In this document: positions 28,201 through 36,270 of the stretch, one piece after another | Layout: each line of letters begins with the position of its first letter | Position numbering within the stretch: position 1 is the stretch's first letter | Origin: Aeromonas jandaei | GTDB lineage: Bacteria; Pseudomonadota; Gammaproteobacteria; Enterobacterales; Aeromonadaceae | NCBI RefSeq assembly: GCF_037890695.1 | Contig: NZ_CP149571.1 | Coordinates: 3,812,001-3,876,000, forward strand | Length of the DNA stretch: 64,000 nucleotides | Direction: 5' to 3' | Made by a program: the position numbers and the translations under genes | The notes under the pieces: generated by a model | Told to the model about the DNA's origin: nothing | Databases searched by the model: none | What the model saw: only the letters and a program-made list of their open reading frames with translations

Positions 28201-29096
28201 AGTTGCAGGGTATCGAACAGCCCGACCGCCTGGCCGTGCCGCTCCCCGGCCCACTGGCTAAGCAAGTCGGCCAGCAGCGGAAACTGCCCGCCGAGGCTGC
28301 GCTGCCACTTCTTGCGCTGCTCGCTGGCGATAACGGGGTCAGCCTGTTGCAGCCAGCCAAGCCAGAGCAGGGCACTGAAGGCTCGGGGCCACTGCCCCTC
28401 ATGACCCTCGGCCTGCCACTGGCCAAGGGCCGTGAGCAGCCGCTCACCCAGCGGGCCGCTCTCTCCTTGCGAGGCAACCGCCTGCAGGGCAGGCCACAAG
28501 AGGCTGGAGTCGGAGCTCTCGCCATCACCGCAAAGCCAGCGCCACTCCGCCTCGAATGCCCGCCCTTGCGCTTGTACCTCGGGGGCACAGCGGGTCAGAG
28601 CACTCGCCAATGGCCAGCGCTCTTCATAGGGGGCATCGAGCAGCAGTTGCAGCGAGAAGTGCTCCAGCAGCAGTTGCTGCCAGGCAGGGCTGGAGCCAGC
28701 CAGCAGCTGATGGGCATCGGGGGTATCGAGCAGGGTGAGAAGCTCGCCGGGAGAGAAGAAGGCCGGGATCTCGCCCGCCTTGCCCCGGCACAGTTCGCGC
28801 ACCACTCCGTGAACCAGATCCTGACCGGTCACCGAGGAGACACGGCTCCAGTCTGGAGCGGCGCACACACCGGCCCGCACGCCCAGGATCAGCGCCAGCG
28901 TCCCCTCGGCAGTCAGGCTCCACTGCTGCTCCCCACGCAATCTGACAAGGCCAGCGTCATGGAGCCGGGTCAGGTGGCTGGCGAGCTCATGGCCCGCCTC
29001 CAGCGTCTCTTGTAACAGACGGGTACTGGCGACACGCTGCAGTTGCAAGGTACTGAGCAGGAGATAACTATCCGAAGAGAGGGTGGAGGCAGACAT
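25260..29096 (-). CDS. Large SNF2-family DEAD/DEAH-box helicase
   Basis: A 1278-residue protein. The C-terminal ~450 residues are an SNF2 ATPase: Walker A DDMGLGKT (near residue 852), Walker B [9 protein letters not shown] (near 944), [16 protein letters not shown], and helicase C motifs [19 protein letters not shown] and [21 protein letters not shown] (near 1202). The first ~800 residues are uncharacterised, Leu/Gln/Trp-rich, with an acidic stretch ([14 protein letters not shown]) near 378. Such proteins remodel DNA- or RNA-polymerase-bound complexes; the target here is unknown. ATG at 29096 is preferred over TTG at 29099. It is convergent with the tus-like gene. Confidence 0.9.
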   Translation of the reverse strand: [1278 protein letters not shown]

Positions 29097-29175
29097 CAAA
29101 ACTCACGGGCAGATGCAAAAGCGGAATTTTAACGGTAAAGCGCCGGCCACTCGACCCTTTACAGTGAAATAACTC

Positions 29176-29204
29176 AAAAAAAAACGGCCATCCGTGATGA
29201 CCGT
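29176..29204 (-). terminator. Rho-independent terminator with U9 tail
   Basis: Reverse strand ACGGTCATC-ACG-GATGGCCGT (one G-T pair) followed by nine T. It ends transcripts about 80 bases before the helicase start. Confidence 0.85.
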
Positions 29205-29285
29205 CGAAAGTAACGAAGGAAATAGCCGGATTTACCAGTTATCTCCCACAGCGGGAAAATCGGGAGCGCTAGCCCCTAATTCGTG
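29176..29285 (-). ncRNA. Candidate CRP-activated small RNA
   Basis: On the reverse strand, a CRP-like site (centre 29326.5) and TAGCAT (29297-29292) predict a start near 29285, which places CRP at about -41.5. The ~110-base transcript would contain a hairpin at 29246-29218 (GGAGATAACTGG pairing with CCGGCTATTTCC) and end in a terminator hairpin followed by nine U. No start codon with a ribosome site opens a plausible frame. I do not recognise a known RNA family. It could instead be a 5' leader of the helicase gene, but the terminator argues against that. Confidence 0.45.
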
Positions 29286-29318
29286 GAGCCAATGCTAGAG
29301 GTTGGCGCTTCAAAAAGC

Positions 29319-29334
29319 TTTGAAGCGGATCACA
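29319..29334 (-). promoter_or_regulatory. CRP-binding site candidate
   Basis: TTTGA-AGCGGA-TCACA matches TGTGA-N6-TCACA at nine of ten conserved bases. It precedes a -10-like TAGCAT on the reverse strand at the spacing of class II CRP promoters. Confidence 0.6.
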
Positions 29335-29349
29335 GTTGAAAAGGATTTC

Positions 29350-29363
29350 TGAAAGCGCTTTCA
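29350..29363. promoter_or_regulatory. LacI/GalR-family-type operator palindrome
   Basis: TGAAAGCGCTTTCA is a perfect 14-base palindrome with the central CG of LacI/GalR-family operators. It lies about 16 bases upstream of the CRP-like site. No sugar operon or LacI-type gene is in the window. Confidence 0.5.
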
Positions 29364-29532
29364 AATTTCAGGCAGGAAAACAGTAGGGTTCAAGCCAAAT
29401 GAGTCACAGCGCGACCAGAAGCCATAGTGCTGATCGCCTGTTGGTTGACGGCACCATCTTTGATGTTATCAACCAATCATCTTGCTTGGATAAGCCCATT
29501 GCATATGAGAAAACTGCCCGGACAAACAAGCC

Positions 29533-29570
29533 AAAACAAAAAACCCGCAAAGCCATAAGCTACGCGGGTT
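29533..29570 (-). terminator. Terminator of the tRNA-Ser gene
   Basis: Reverse strand AACCCGC ... GCGGGTT followed by TTTTTGTTTTGG, 35-72 bases after the tRNA 3' end. Confidence 0.85.
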
Positions 29571-29604
29571 TCAGGTATTTCCCGGACTGTTCCGGGCAAC
29601 GATT

Positions 29605-29694
29605 TGGCGGAGAGACAGGGATTCGAACCCTGGGTGGCATTGCTGCCACAATTGATTTCGAGTCAATCCCGTTCGGCCGCTCCGGCATCTCTCC
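29605..29694 (-). tRNA. tRNA-Ser (anticodon CGA)
   Basis: The reverse strand folds as a class II tRNA: acceptor stem GGAGAGA/TCTCTCC, D arm, anticodon stem ATTGA/TCAAT with loop CTCGAAA (anticodon CGA, reads UCG), long variable arm TGGCAGCAATGCCA, T arm CAGGG-TTCGAAT-CCCTG, discriminator G and encoded CCA (29607-29605). Confidence 0.97.
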
Positions 29695-30076
29695 GTGGGA
29701 TGATTTTTTACCCAAGCGAGGGGAATAATGCAATGAAAATTTCTTACTTATCAATCGAGTGAATGCTTTTTAGCCAGCAATCTCTCCCTTACTCTCCATG
29801 CAAACCCTGTCGGCACCAAACAATCCAGACAGGATTGTCTGGCCAGATAAAAAGATTTATCCATCTTGTCCTGTTTGCCATTCGAGTCAGTTTTTCGCGG
29901 TTTATCAGCCCCTTGCGACAAAATGGGTGACAGCCGCCGCTTTTGGCTGGTTTACTGTCGCCTCAACGCGCTTTTGTCGCAAATAGCCTTGCGCAACAAG
30001 GCCAAAAAAGAACAGAGATAACTGTCGGGGCATTAAGTCGCAATCACCTTGCCCCGCGCCAACCGATGGAATACCG
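29695..30076. other. Intergenic region between tRNA-Ser and L,D-transpeptidase gene
   Basis: About 380 bases between divergent units. It should hold the tRNA promoter on the reverse strand. A + strand frame at 29798-29986 (62 codons, one CPVC motif) has no good ribosome site and no recognisable family, so I do not call it a gene. Confidence 0.4.
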
Positions 30077-30988
30077 ATGCCAATAAAACCCCTCCTCTTT
30101 CTGCTGCTGACCCTGATGTCTACACTCCCCGTGCAGGCCAGAAGTTATCCACTTCCCGCAGCTGGCAGCCGCCTGATTGGCGAGCTGGAGGATTACTTCA
30201 TCCAGCAGGATGAGTATCTGGAGCTGGTTGGCAAACACACCCAAATTGGTTTTTTGGCGCTGCTTGAAGCAAATCCCGGTGTTGATCCCTATTTACCCAA
30301 GCCGGGCACCCGCTTGACCCTGCCGACCCAGATGCTGCTGCCCGATGTCCCGCGCGAGGGGATCGTCATCAATCTGCCCGAGCTGCGCCTCTACTACTTC
30401 CCGAAAGGGAAGCAGGAAGTGATCGTGCTGCCCATCGGGATCGGCGACATCGGTCGCGAGACACCCGAGATGGCCACTACCATCATCGAGAAGACCCCGG
30501 ATCCGAGTTGGGTACCCGGCCCCATGGTGCGCAAATCCTGGCTGGAGCAGCAGGGGATCACGCTGCCAGCGGTTGTACCACCGGGACCGGACAATCCTCT
30601 CGGCAAATTCGCCATGCGCCTGGGTTATGGCAAGCGGGACTATCTCATTCACGGTACCAACAAGGATTTTGGTGTAGGCCTGCGGGTGAGCGCGGGCTGT
30701 ATCCGCCTGCGCCCTGATGATATCGAGTCCCTCTTCAAGATGGTGCCGATCGGTACGCCGGTGCGGGTCATCAATCAACCGGTCAAGGTTGCCATCGAGC
30801 CCGACGGCCGTCGCTGGCTGGAAGTGCACTCTCCTCTGTCACGCACGGAAGAGGAGATGGAGCAGGGCGCGCCTCTTGTTCTCACCCCGGAGGTAGAACA
30901 ATTTATTGCGGCCCCCGAAGTAGAACAGAGTGCAGTCGCTGAGACTCTGGCACTGAAGAATGGCTTGCCCAAGCCCATCAGCGGCTGA
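30077..30988 (+). CDS. L,D-transpeptidase (YkuD domain, ErfK/YcfS-like)
   Basis: Periplasmic cysteine transpeptidase forming 3-3 peptidoglycan crosslinks or attaching lipoprotein to the wall. Signal peptide residues 1-20 (cleavage after VQA), a LysM-like N-terminal region (GFLALLEANPGVDPYLPKPG), then the YkuD domain with HGTNKDFGVGLRVSAGCIRL and nucleophile C208. 303 residues is typical. The presence of an Lpp gene with a C-terminal Lys elsewhere in the window gives it a possible substrate. It precedes the DUF481 gene by 24 bases, so the two may be co-transcribed. Confidence 0.93.
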   Translation: MPIKPLLFLLLTLMSTLPVQARSYPLPAAGSRLIGELEDYFIQQDEYLELVGKHTQIGFLALLEANPGVDPYLPKPGTRLTLPTQMLLPDVPREGIVINLPELRLYYFPKGKQEVIVLPIGIGDIGRETPEMATTIIEKTPDPSWVPGPMVRKSWLEQQGITLPAVVPPGPDNPLGKFAMRLGYGKRDYLIHGTNKDFGVGLRVSAGCIRLRPDDIESLFKMVPIGTPVRVINQPVKVAIEPDGRRWLEVHSPLSRTEEEMEQGAPLVLTPEVEQFIAAPEVEQSAVAETLALKNGLPKPISG

Positions 30989-31012
30989 CACTGCACGGAG
31001 TCGCCCCAAACC

Positions 31013-31999
31013 ATGAGATACCTGCTGCTCTTTTTGCTGCTCTCCAGCCCGCCGCTTTGGGCCAAAGACATCCTATGGATGCAAAATGGTGATCGCCTAA
31101 CCGGTACCATTGAAGAGATCACCGACCAGTCGGTACGGATTGCCCTGCCCTATAGCGGGTCAGTGACCGTCAAACGTGATGCTATCAAACGCTGGCGACT
31201 CGAAAAGCAGGAGAAGCCCAAGGCGACAGCCAAGGGAGGCATAAAACTGTTCGAGGATGGGAGTGATGAGCGCAATGCCTGGCTCTGGAGCGGTAGCGGC
31301 GATCTCAACGTCAAGATCAGGGACAACGACAAGAAGACCAACAATGTCAACGTCAAAGGCACGACCGAAGTGGCCAATCTCGACTGGCGTTACACCCTTT
31401 CGGGAGAATATAACTACGAGACCTCCAACAACGTCACCGATAGCCATGACTACAAGGTGACGCCCACCCTCGACTATTTCTTCGATCAACACTGGTTTAT
31501 TCGCAGCTCGGTCAATGCCGAATATGACATGCTGGCCGACAACTATTTCAAACTCGACTTTGGTTCGGGCCCCGGTTATCGATTCTGGAATGACAAAAAA
31601 CGGCGGCTCGAGCTTATTACCCAGGGTGGCATGCAGCGAGCCTACTATCGCAACAATGAGCTGGTGAGCATCTTTTATTCAAGCTCACATACCATCAGCT
31701 ATCCCATCGGGGAGCTACTCTGGGACTACCGCCAACCGCTATCCTTCTGGCAGCAGCCATTCGAGCTGTTCAGCAAAGGAAGCTATACCAAGTATCTGGC
31801 TCAGCCCTCCCCCTATATCACTCTCAACCAGGATATCTCTGGCAGCATTGGCATGCGTTACTACTTCAACGATCATCTGCGCCTCTCGTGGAGCACTGAA
31901 GTCGAACGAGAGGAAGGGGTGTTCAACCTGGGCCCGTTCAGCCTGTCTCTCAACAAAACTGATTACAAACACCTTCTCAGTCTGGGAGCCAGTTTCTAG
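31013..31999 (+). CDS. DUF481 outer-membrane-like protein (YdiY family)
   Basis: 328 residues with a signal peptide (residues 1-17, ...PPLWA). A short N-terminal region (DRLTGTIEEITDQSVRIALPYSGSV) resembles the SH3-like domain often found before DUF481. The rest has alternating hydrophobic residues of a beta barrel and ends in the aromatic residue F (LSLGASF), as outer-membrane proteins do. Function unknown; relatives are described as salt- or acid-induced. Confidence 0.85.
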   Translation: MRYLLLFLLLSSPPLWAKDILWMQNGDRLTGTIEEITDQSVRIALPYSGSVTVKRDAIKRWRLEKQEKPKATAKGGIKLFEDGSDERNAWLWSGSGDLNVKIRDNDKKTNNVNVKGTTEVANLDWRYTLSGEYNYETSNNVTDSHDYKVTPTLDYFFDQHWFIRSSVNAEYDMLADNYFKLDFGSGPGYRFWNDKKRRLELITQGGMQRAYYRNNELVSIFYSSSHTISYPIGELLWDYRQPLSFWQQPFELFSKGSYTKYLAQPSPYITLNQDISGSIGMRYYFNDHLRLSWSTEVEREEGVFNLGPFSLSLNKTDYKHLLSLGASF

Positions 32000-32013
32000 G
32001 CCCAAGAGTAATC

Positions 32014-32044
32014 AAAAGGAGGAGCCAGATTGACTCCTCCTTTT
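32014..32044. terminator. Bidirectional terminator
   Basis: AAAAGGAGGAG / CTCCTCCTTTT inverted repeat with a 9-base loop between the convergent DUF481 and DASS transporter genes. Confidence 0.85.
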
Positions 32045-32065
32045 ATGAGACACACAGACTGGCAG

Positions 32066-33481
32066 CTAGATCAGCCCCCAAGCCGCGATCTGGTAAATCC
32101 ACAGCATCGCCAGCATTGTGCCCACCATCCCCATAATGACGCCGATCCGCACCATCTGACGGCTCTCCACCAGACCGGTGGCGTGGGCCAGCGCATTAGG
32201 CGGCGTACTGATGGGGAGCGACATGCCCAACGATACCGAGATGGTCACCGCCAGGATCAGGGTATGGCTGCCGCCCCACTCGGCCAGCTCCGGCATGCTG
32301 ACCGCCAGTGCCGCCACCAGCGGCAGCAACAGGTTGGCTGTCGCCGTATTGGACATAAAGTTGGCCATCACAACCGCCAACAGGCAGGCCCCGACCAGTA
32401 CGGCGAGCGTGGAGTACTCATGGAACGGTATGTGAGTAATGAGACGCTCCGCCAACCCTGAGTCTTCCAGCGCCAGACCCAGCGCAATCCCGCCCGACAC
32501 CAGCCAGAGTACATCGAGGGAGATCTTGTGCAGGTCATCCTTGGTGATGATCCCTGTCGTCAGGAATACGGCGACCGGGATCATGGCGACGACGTAGGAG
32601 TTCATGCCGTGCAGATCACCGAGCAACCAGAGCACTATGGTGGTAATGAAGGTGAGATAGACCACCCAGGCCCGGGGCGTCTGCATGAAACGCCCCTCGA
32701 TTTTCAGCTCGATCTGTTTGAGCGGGCTCGGGAAGAAACGCCCCAGCAGAAACCAGCCAAGCAGCAGCAAGAGCGCGACGAAGGGCACCGCAAACCCCAT
32801 CCACTGACCAAACGAGATAGCATGCTCGCCAGTAAGATATTTGAGAGCCACTGCGTTGGGCGGCGTACCTATGGGGGTACCAATTCCGCCCAGATTGGCC
32901 GCCAGCGGAATGGCCAGCACAAATCCCACCTTGGCCGGGTCCCGCTCCGGGAATACCGCCAGCACCGGAGCCAGAATGGCCAGCATCATGGCCGTGGTAG
33001 CGGTATTGCTCATGAACATGGAGAAAGTGGCGGTAATGAGCATCAGCCCCAGCATCACGACTCTGGGGTTGCGACCGAAAGGGCGCAGCAGCACCCGCGC
33101 CAGATTCACATCCAGATGGTATTTGGTCGCGGCGATGGCCAGAAAAAAGCCGCCGAGAAAGAGCATGATGACCGGTGAGGCAAAGGTTGCCATCACCTCG
33201 GTCGACTTGAGCAGCGAACCAAACCCGGGCTCGCTCTTGCCTGCCGTCATGAACCAGAGCCCCTTGTCGGAGAGCAACAGCAGCTCCAGCACGATGATCA
33301 GCACAGAGGTGGCGAAGATGGGGATGGGCTCCAGGATCCAGCAGAGCGCCGCCAGCACGAAAATAGCGACCACCCGCTGCTCGACCACAGTAATTCCCTC
33401 GAGCGGGATCCAGTGCGTCGGGATCAGCAGGATAAAGAGACTGAACAACAGTGGCAAAATAATCTTGTGATTGATGGGCAC
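32066..33481 (-). CDS. DASS-family sodium/anion (dicarboxylate-type) symporter
   Basis: Inner-membrane transporter of the divalent anion:Na+ symporter family. Two inverted-repeat signatures are present: SNTATTAMM with GIGTPIGTPPNAV, and SNTATANLL with SLPISTPPNALA; these form the sodium and substrate sites in VcINDY. About 11 helices. The frame is open to 33556, but GTG at 33481 has GGAG at six bases and gives 471 residues beginning MPINHKIILPLLF, so I prefer it. A weak CRP-like site (TGTGA-N6-TCAAG, 33591-33606) lies upstream. The actual substrate (succinate, citrate, sulfate) cannot be told. Confidence 0.9.
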   Translation of the reverse strand: MPINHKIILPLLFSLFILLIPTHWIPLEGITVVEQRVVAIFVLAALCWILEPIPIFATSVLIIVLELLLLSDKGLWFMTAGKSEPGFGSLLKSTEVMATFASPVIMLFLGGFFLAIAATKYHLDVNLARVLLRPFGRNPRVVMLGLMLITATFSMFMSNTATTAMMLAILAPVLAVFPERDPAKVGFVLAIPLAANLGGIGTPIGTPPNAVALKYLTGEHAISFGQWMGFAVPFVALLLLLGWFLLGRFFPSPLKQIELKIEGRFMQTPRAWVVYLTFITTIVLWLLGDLHGMNSYVVAMIPVAVFLTTGIITKDDLHKISLDVLWLVSGGIALGLALEDSGLAERLITHIPFHEYSTLAVLVGACLLAVVMANFMSNTATANLLLPLVAALAVSMPELAEWGGSHTLILAVTISVSLGMSLPISTPPNALAHATGLVESRQMVRIGVIMGMVGTMLAMLWIYQIAAWGLI

Positions 33482-33654
33482 TATCGTCTCCAGAATAGGG
33501 ATTGAGAAATCGATAGTGGCATAAGATGCTGCCGTTTCAGGAAACGGACTTGCCAAAATGAGAGCTGGCTAACCGCATACAACGCGATTTTGTGAGTCAT
33601 ATCAAGCACAAGCAGCGTCTCTGAACGTTCATGCCGCGCCTGACGGCCAAAATG

Positions 33655-33684
33655 AAAACGGGCTCGCTATTGCGAACCCGTTTG
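33655..33684 (-). terminator. Terminator after MaoC gene
   Basis: Reverse strand AACGGGTTCGC / GCGAGCCCGTT stem (one G-T pair) followed by TTCATTTT. Confidence 0.7.
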
Positions 33685-33705
33685 CTCATCGTCAACGACG
33701 AGGGA

Positions 33706-34431
33706 TCAGAAGTAGATGCGAGTCACCGACTCAATCACGCAACCCGGGCGGCGGATCCCTTCGATCTCCACCTTGATCTCCTTGAGCAGCTCCAGTCCAC
33801 CCTTGATGGGGGTAACCCGTGCCAGCTTGGTACGAGCGCGAATGTTGCTCTCCACCTTGATGGGGTACGGGAAGCGCACCTGATCCAGCCCGAAGTTCAC
33901 TACCATGCGAGCAGTCGGAAACTCGGGGGTGGACTCATCCACCGAGCCGGTCAGCTGCGGCAGCAGAGCCAGCGTCAGGAAACCGTGCGCAATGGTGGTC
34001 TTGAAGGGCGACTCGGCAGCCGCACGCTCCGGATTGGTGTGGATCCACTGATGATCGCCGGTCACCGCGGCAAACTGATCGATCATCTGCTGGCTGATAT
34101 GGAGCCACTCGCCGACATGGGTCTCTTCGCCGATCTTGCCCTGCAGCTCGGCATAGAGCGCAGCGGCTTCGCCTTCCAGCTCGATGGCAGGATCCTGCGC
34201 CACAGCAGGCTGACCGTTAGCCACCTGAGCCACGGTGTCGGCATTCTGCTGCTGTGCGTTCTGGGCTTCGCTTTGCAAGTCCAGCACCCGTCCCAGCAGA
34301 GGGTGAAGATGTGCCTTTTGCTGAAACTCACGCCAGTAGTCGCGGATAGCCGGAGAGAGCCAATCCTTGAGCTCAAAGGGGTGCTGCGCCAGAATTTCGC
34401 GCTTGCGCTTCAGAAAATCGACAACTTTCAT
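33706..34431 (-). CDS. MaoC-like dehydratase with N-terminal extension
   Basis: Hot-dog fold hydratase, probably acting on enoyl-CoA or a related thioester. The hydratase motif is clear near residue 125 (MIDQFAAVTGDHQWIHTNPERA), with the Asp-His catalytic pair, and IAHGFLTLALLPQLT follows. The first ~85 residues are an extra helical part with a Gln/Ala-rich stretch (QNAQQQNADTVAQVA) not found in minimal MaoC proteins. 241 residues, monocistronic. The substrate is unknown. Confidence 0.87.
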   Translation of the reverse strand: MKVVDFLKRKREILAQHPFELKDWLSPAIRDYWREFQQKAHLHPLLGRVLDLQSEAQNAQQQNADTVAQVANGQPAVAQDPAIELEGEAAALYAELQGKIGEETHVGEWLHISQQMIDQFAAVTGDHQWIHTNPERAAAESPFKTTIAHGFLTLALLPQLTGSVDESTPEFPTARMVVNFGLDQVRFPYPIKVESNIRARTKLARVTPIKGGLELLKEIKVEIEGIRRPGCVIESVTRIYF

Positions 34432-34640
34432 GTTCCGATCCCTATGTGATTCAATGCCGGTAAAGAGGTCTAACCAGTCCTATTTTATTAAAGTTACAGC
34501 TGAAAGTGCAAAAAAATCTCGGCGTACACCTGTACCAAAGCAGAAGTCACTACTCATATCACATCAAAAAGCATTATCTACCAATGAGGAAATCGATTTC
34601 CAACAGAGATCTCGCCTTCCCTTCTATCCCTGTGGCGATC

Positions 34641-34663
34641 AAAAAAGGCCCGCAACGGGCCTT
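34641..34663 (-). terminator. Terminator after rlmF
   Basis: Reverse strand AGGCCCG-TTG-CGGGCCT followed by TTTTTG. Confidence 0.85.
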
Positions 34664-34674
34664 GTTCAATCAGC

Positions 34675-35619
34675 TCAGCGCGGGGCTGACCACCATTCAC
34701 GCATGCCGGCATCATCGAAGAAGGTCCAGGCCAATACCCGGCTCACCTTGTTGCCCTGCGCCATCTCAAGCACCCGAACCTGACGTGCCCCGACCCAGGT
34801 CAATGCCTTTTTGGCAACCGGCAGATTCTCCTTCTTGGAGACCAGCGAGCTGAACCAGAGGCACTGGCTGGCAAACTCCTTGCTCTGATTGATCATCCTG
34901 GTCAGAAACGCCGCCTCGCCCCCGTCACACCAAAGCTCGGCTTTCTGGCCGCCAAAATTGAGTACCGGCGCCCCCTTCACCTCTTTGCCCAGATTGCGCA
35001 GCTTGCGCTCGCTCCCCTTGCTCGCCTCAGCCAGCGAGGCGTGGAAGGGAGGATTGCAAAGGGTCAGCGCAAAGCGCTCCTTCGGCCCTATGATACCGCG
35101 AAAGACATGTTCGGCATTGCCCTGCAGGCGACACTCGATCTGGTTGCCAAGTCCGTTGCTTTTGGCCAGCAGAGCCGCCGCTTTCACCGATACCGGATCG
35201 ATATCGGAGCCGACAAAACGCCAGCCATACTCACGACTACCGAGCAGCGGATAGATACAGTTAGCTCCGACCCCGATGTCCAGCACCCTCACCCCTTTGC
35301 CGGCAGGTACCTTGCCAGCACTCTCGGCCAGTAGATCGGCAACCCGGTGCAGATAATCGACCCGCCCCGGAATGGGTGGACAGAGGTAACCGGCGGGCAG
35401 ATCCCAGTGAACAATGCCGTAGTGGTGGGCCAGCAAAGCCCGGTTCAGGGCCTTGACCGCAGCGGGATCGGCAAAATCGATGGTGAGATTGCCGTAGTCG
35501 TTGGTAAAGAGATGGGTGGCCAGCTCCGGAGTCTGTCGGCAGAGCCCCTCAAAATCGTAACCATCGAGATGGCGGTTGCGGGGATGGAGTCCGGATTTGC
35601 GGTCATTGCGGGATGTCAT
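34675..35619 (-). CDS. rlmF: 23S rRNA (adenine(1618)-N6)-methyltransferase
   Basis: Methylates A1618 of 23S rRNA. N-terminal [13 protein letters not shown] is characteristic, followed by the SAM motif [16 protein letters not shown], the acidic residue in [10 protein letters not shown], and catalytic NPPF ([10 protein letters not shown]). ATG at 35619 ([10 protein letters not shown]) is preferred to the longer frame from 35649; 314 residues is normal. Monocistronic with its own terminator. Confidence 0.94.
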   Translation of the reverse strand: MTSRNDRKSGLHPRNRHLDGYDFEGLCRQTPELATHLFTNDYGNLTIDFADPAAVKALNRALLAHHYGIVHWDLPAGYLCPPIPGRVDYLHRVADLLAESAGKVPAGKGVRVLDIGVGANCIYPLLGSREYGWRFVGSDIDPVSVKAAALLAKSNGLGNQIECRLQGNAEHVFRGIIGPKERFALTLCNPPFHASLAEASKGSERKLRNLGKEVKGAPVLNFGGQKAELWCDGGEAAFLTRMINQSKEFASQCLWFSSLVSKKENLPVAKKALTWVGARQVRVLEMAQGNKVSRVLAWTFFDDAGMREWWSAPR

Positions 35620-35690
35620 GCTGGGCCTGCCGAAGAAAAACGGGCCCACACTATAGTGATTTGGCCTGCGAAAGTCTAAATCACAGCCAT

Positions 35691-35717
35691 AAAAAACCGG
35701 GCTTCAGGAGCCCGGTT
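35691..35717 (-). terminator. Terminator after NlpC/P60 gene
   Basis: Reverse strand AACCGGGCT-CCTGA-AGCCCGGTT followed by TTTT. Confidence 0.88.
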
Positions 35718-35769
35718 CAAGTGAGGTTGGAAAAACAGTCCGTACTGCGAGCCGTTTGTCCAGCCTGAC

Positions 35770-36270
35770 TCAGATATCGATCCGGCGCGCTTGCCAGAAC
35801 TTGCTGCGCCAGTATTGGCTGTCCAGCTTGGAGCGGGTCACACCGGCTCGGGTCGAAGCGTGGATAAACTCGCCATTCCCGACATAGATGCCGACATGAT
35901 TGAGACGACGATTGATTTTGAAGAAGACCAGATCACCCTCGACCAGATCCTTCTTGGAAACACGAGTCCCTTCATGGACTTGAGAGCGAGTGTCACGGGG
36001 TAACTCGACACCGACGGCATTGCGGAACACTTCACGGGCAAAGGCGGAACAATCGATACCACGCTGGCTACTGCCACCCATCCGGTACGGAACTCCACGC
36101 CACTCTTTATAAACTGTCAGAATTTCATTCACATCAGGTGTTTGCGAAGCTTCCGGTTCAATAACGGGTTCCATCATGGAAACTTCGATCTTGCTCGCAA
36201 CCTCGGTTTGGGGTGCCGAGGCACAACCCACCATTCCGAGCGCGACCAGCAGTAGCATCAGGTGGCGCAA
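35770..36270 (-). CDS. NlpC/P60 family lipoprotein endopeptidase
   Basis: Predicted outer-membrane lipoprotein that cuts peptidoglycan peptide bridges (Spr/MepS-like). Lipobox LGMVGC with acylated C16; the NlpC/P60 domain has catalytic C74 (GIDCSAF), H125 (LNHVGIYVG) and H137 (EFIHAS). The frame begins at TTG 36270 with GGGG eight bases upstream. An internal ATG at 36258 would remove the positive charge from the signal peptide, so I keep the TTG. 166 residues. Confidence 0.88.
   Translation of the reverse strand: MRHLMLLLVALGMVGCASAPQTEVASKIEVSMMEPVIEPEASQTPDVNEILTVYKEWRGVPYRMGGSSQRGIDCSAFAREVFRNAVGVELPRDTRSQVHEGTRVSKKDLVEGDLVFFKINRRLNHVGIYVGNGEFIHASTRAGVTRSKLDSQYWRSKFWQARRIDI

Larger units (their letters stand above)
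29100..29604. other. Regulatory intergenic region between helicase gene and tRNA-Ser
   Basis: About 500 bases without a protein gene that I can support. They hold, from right to left, the tRNA terminator, a LacI-family-type palindrome, a CRP-like site, a -10-like element and a candidate small RNA with its terminator, all pointing leftwards. A frame from 29399 runs through the tRNA and is not real. Confidence 0.6.

Noticed and set aside
29605..29694. tRNA-Ser as an integration site of a mobile element
   Set aside because: I see no integrase gene and no repeat of the tRNA 3' end nearby, and the flanking genes look like ordinary chromosome.
29399..29728. A 109-codon + strand frame
   Set aside because: It runs through the tRNA-Ser gene and has no ribosome site or family.
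29798..29986. A 62-codon + strand frame with a CPVC motif
   Set aside because: No ribosome site, no family, and composition like the intergenic DNA around it.
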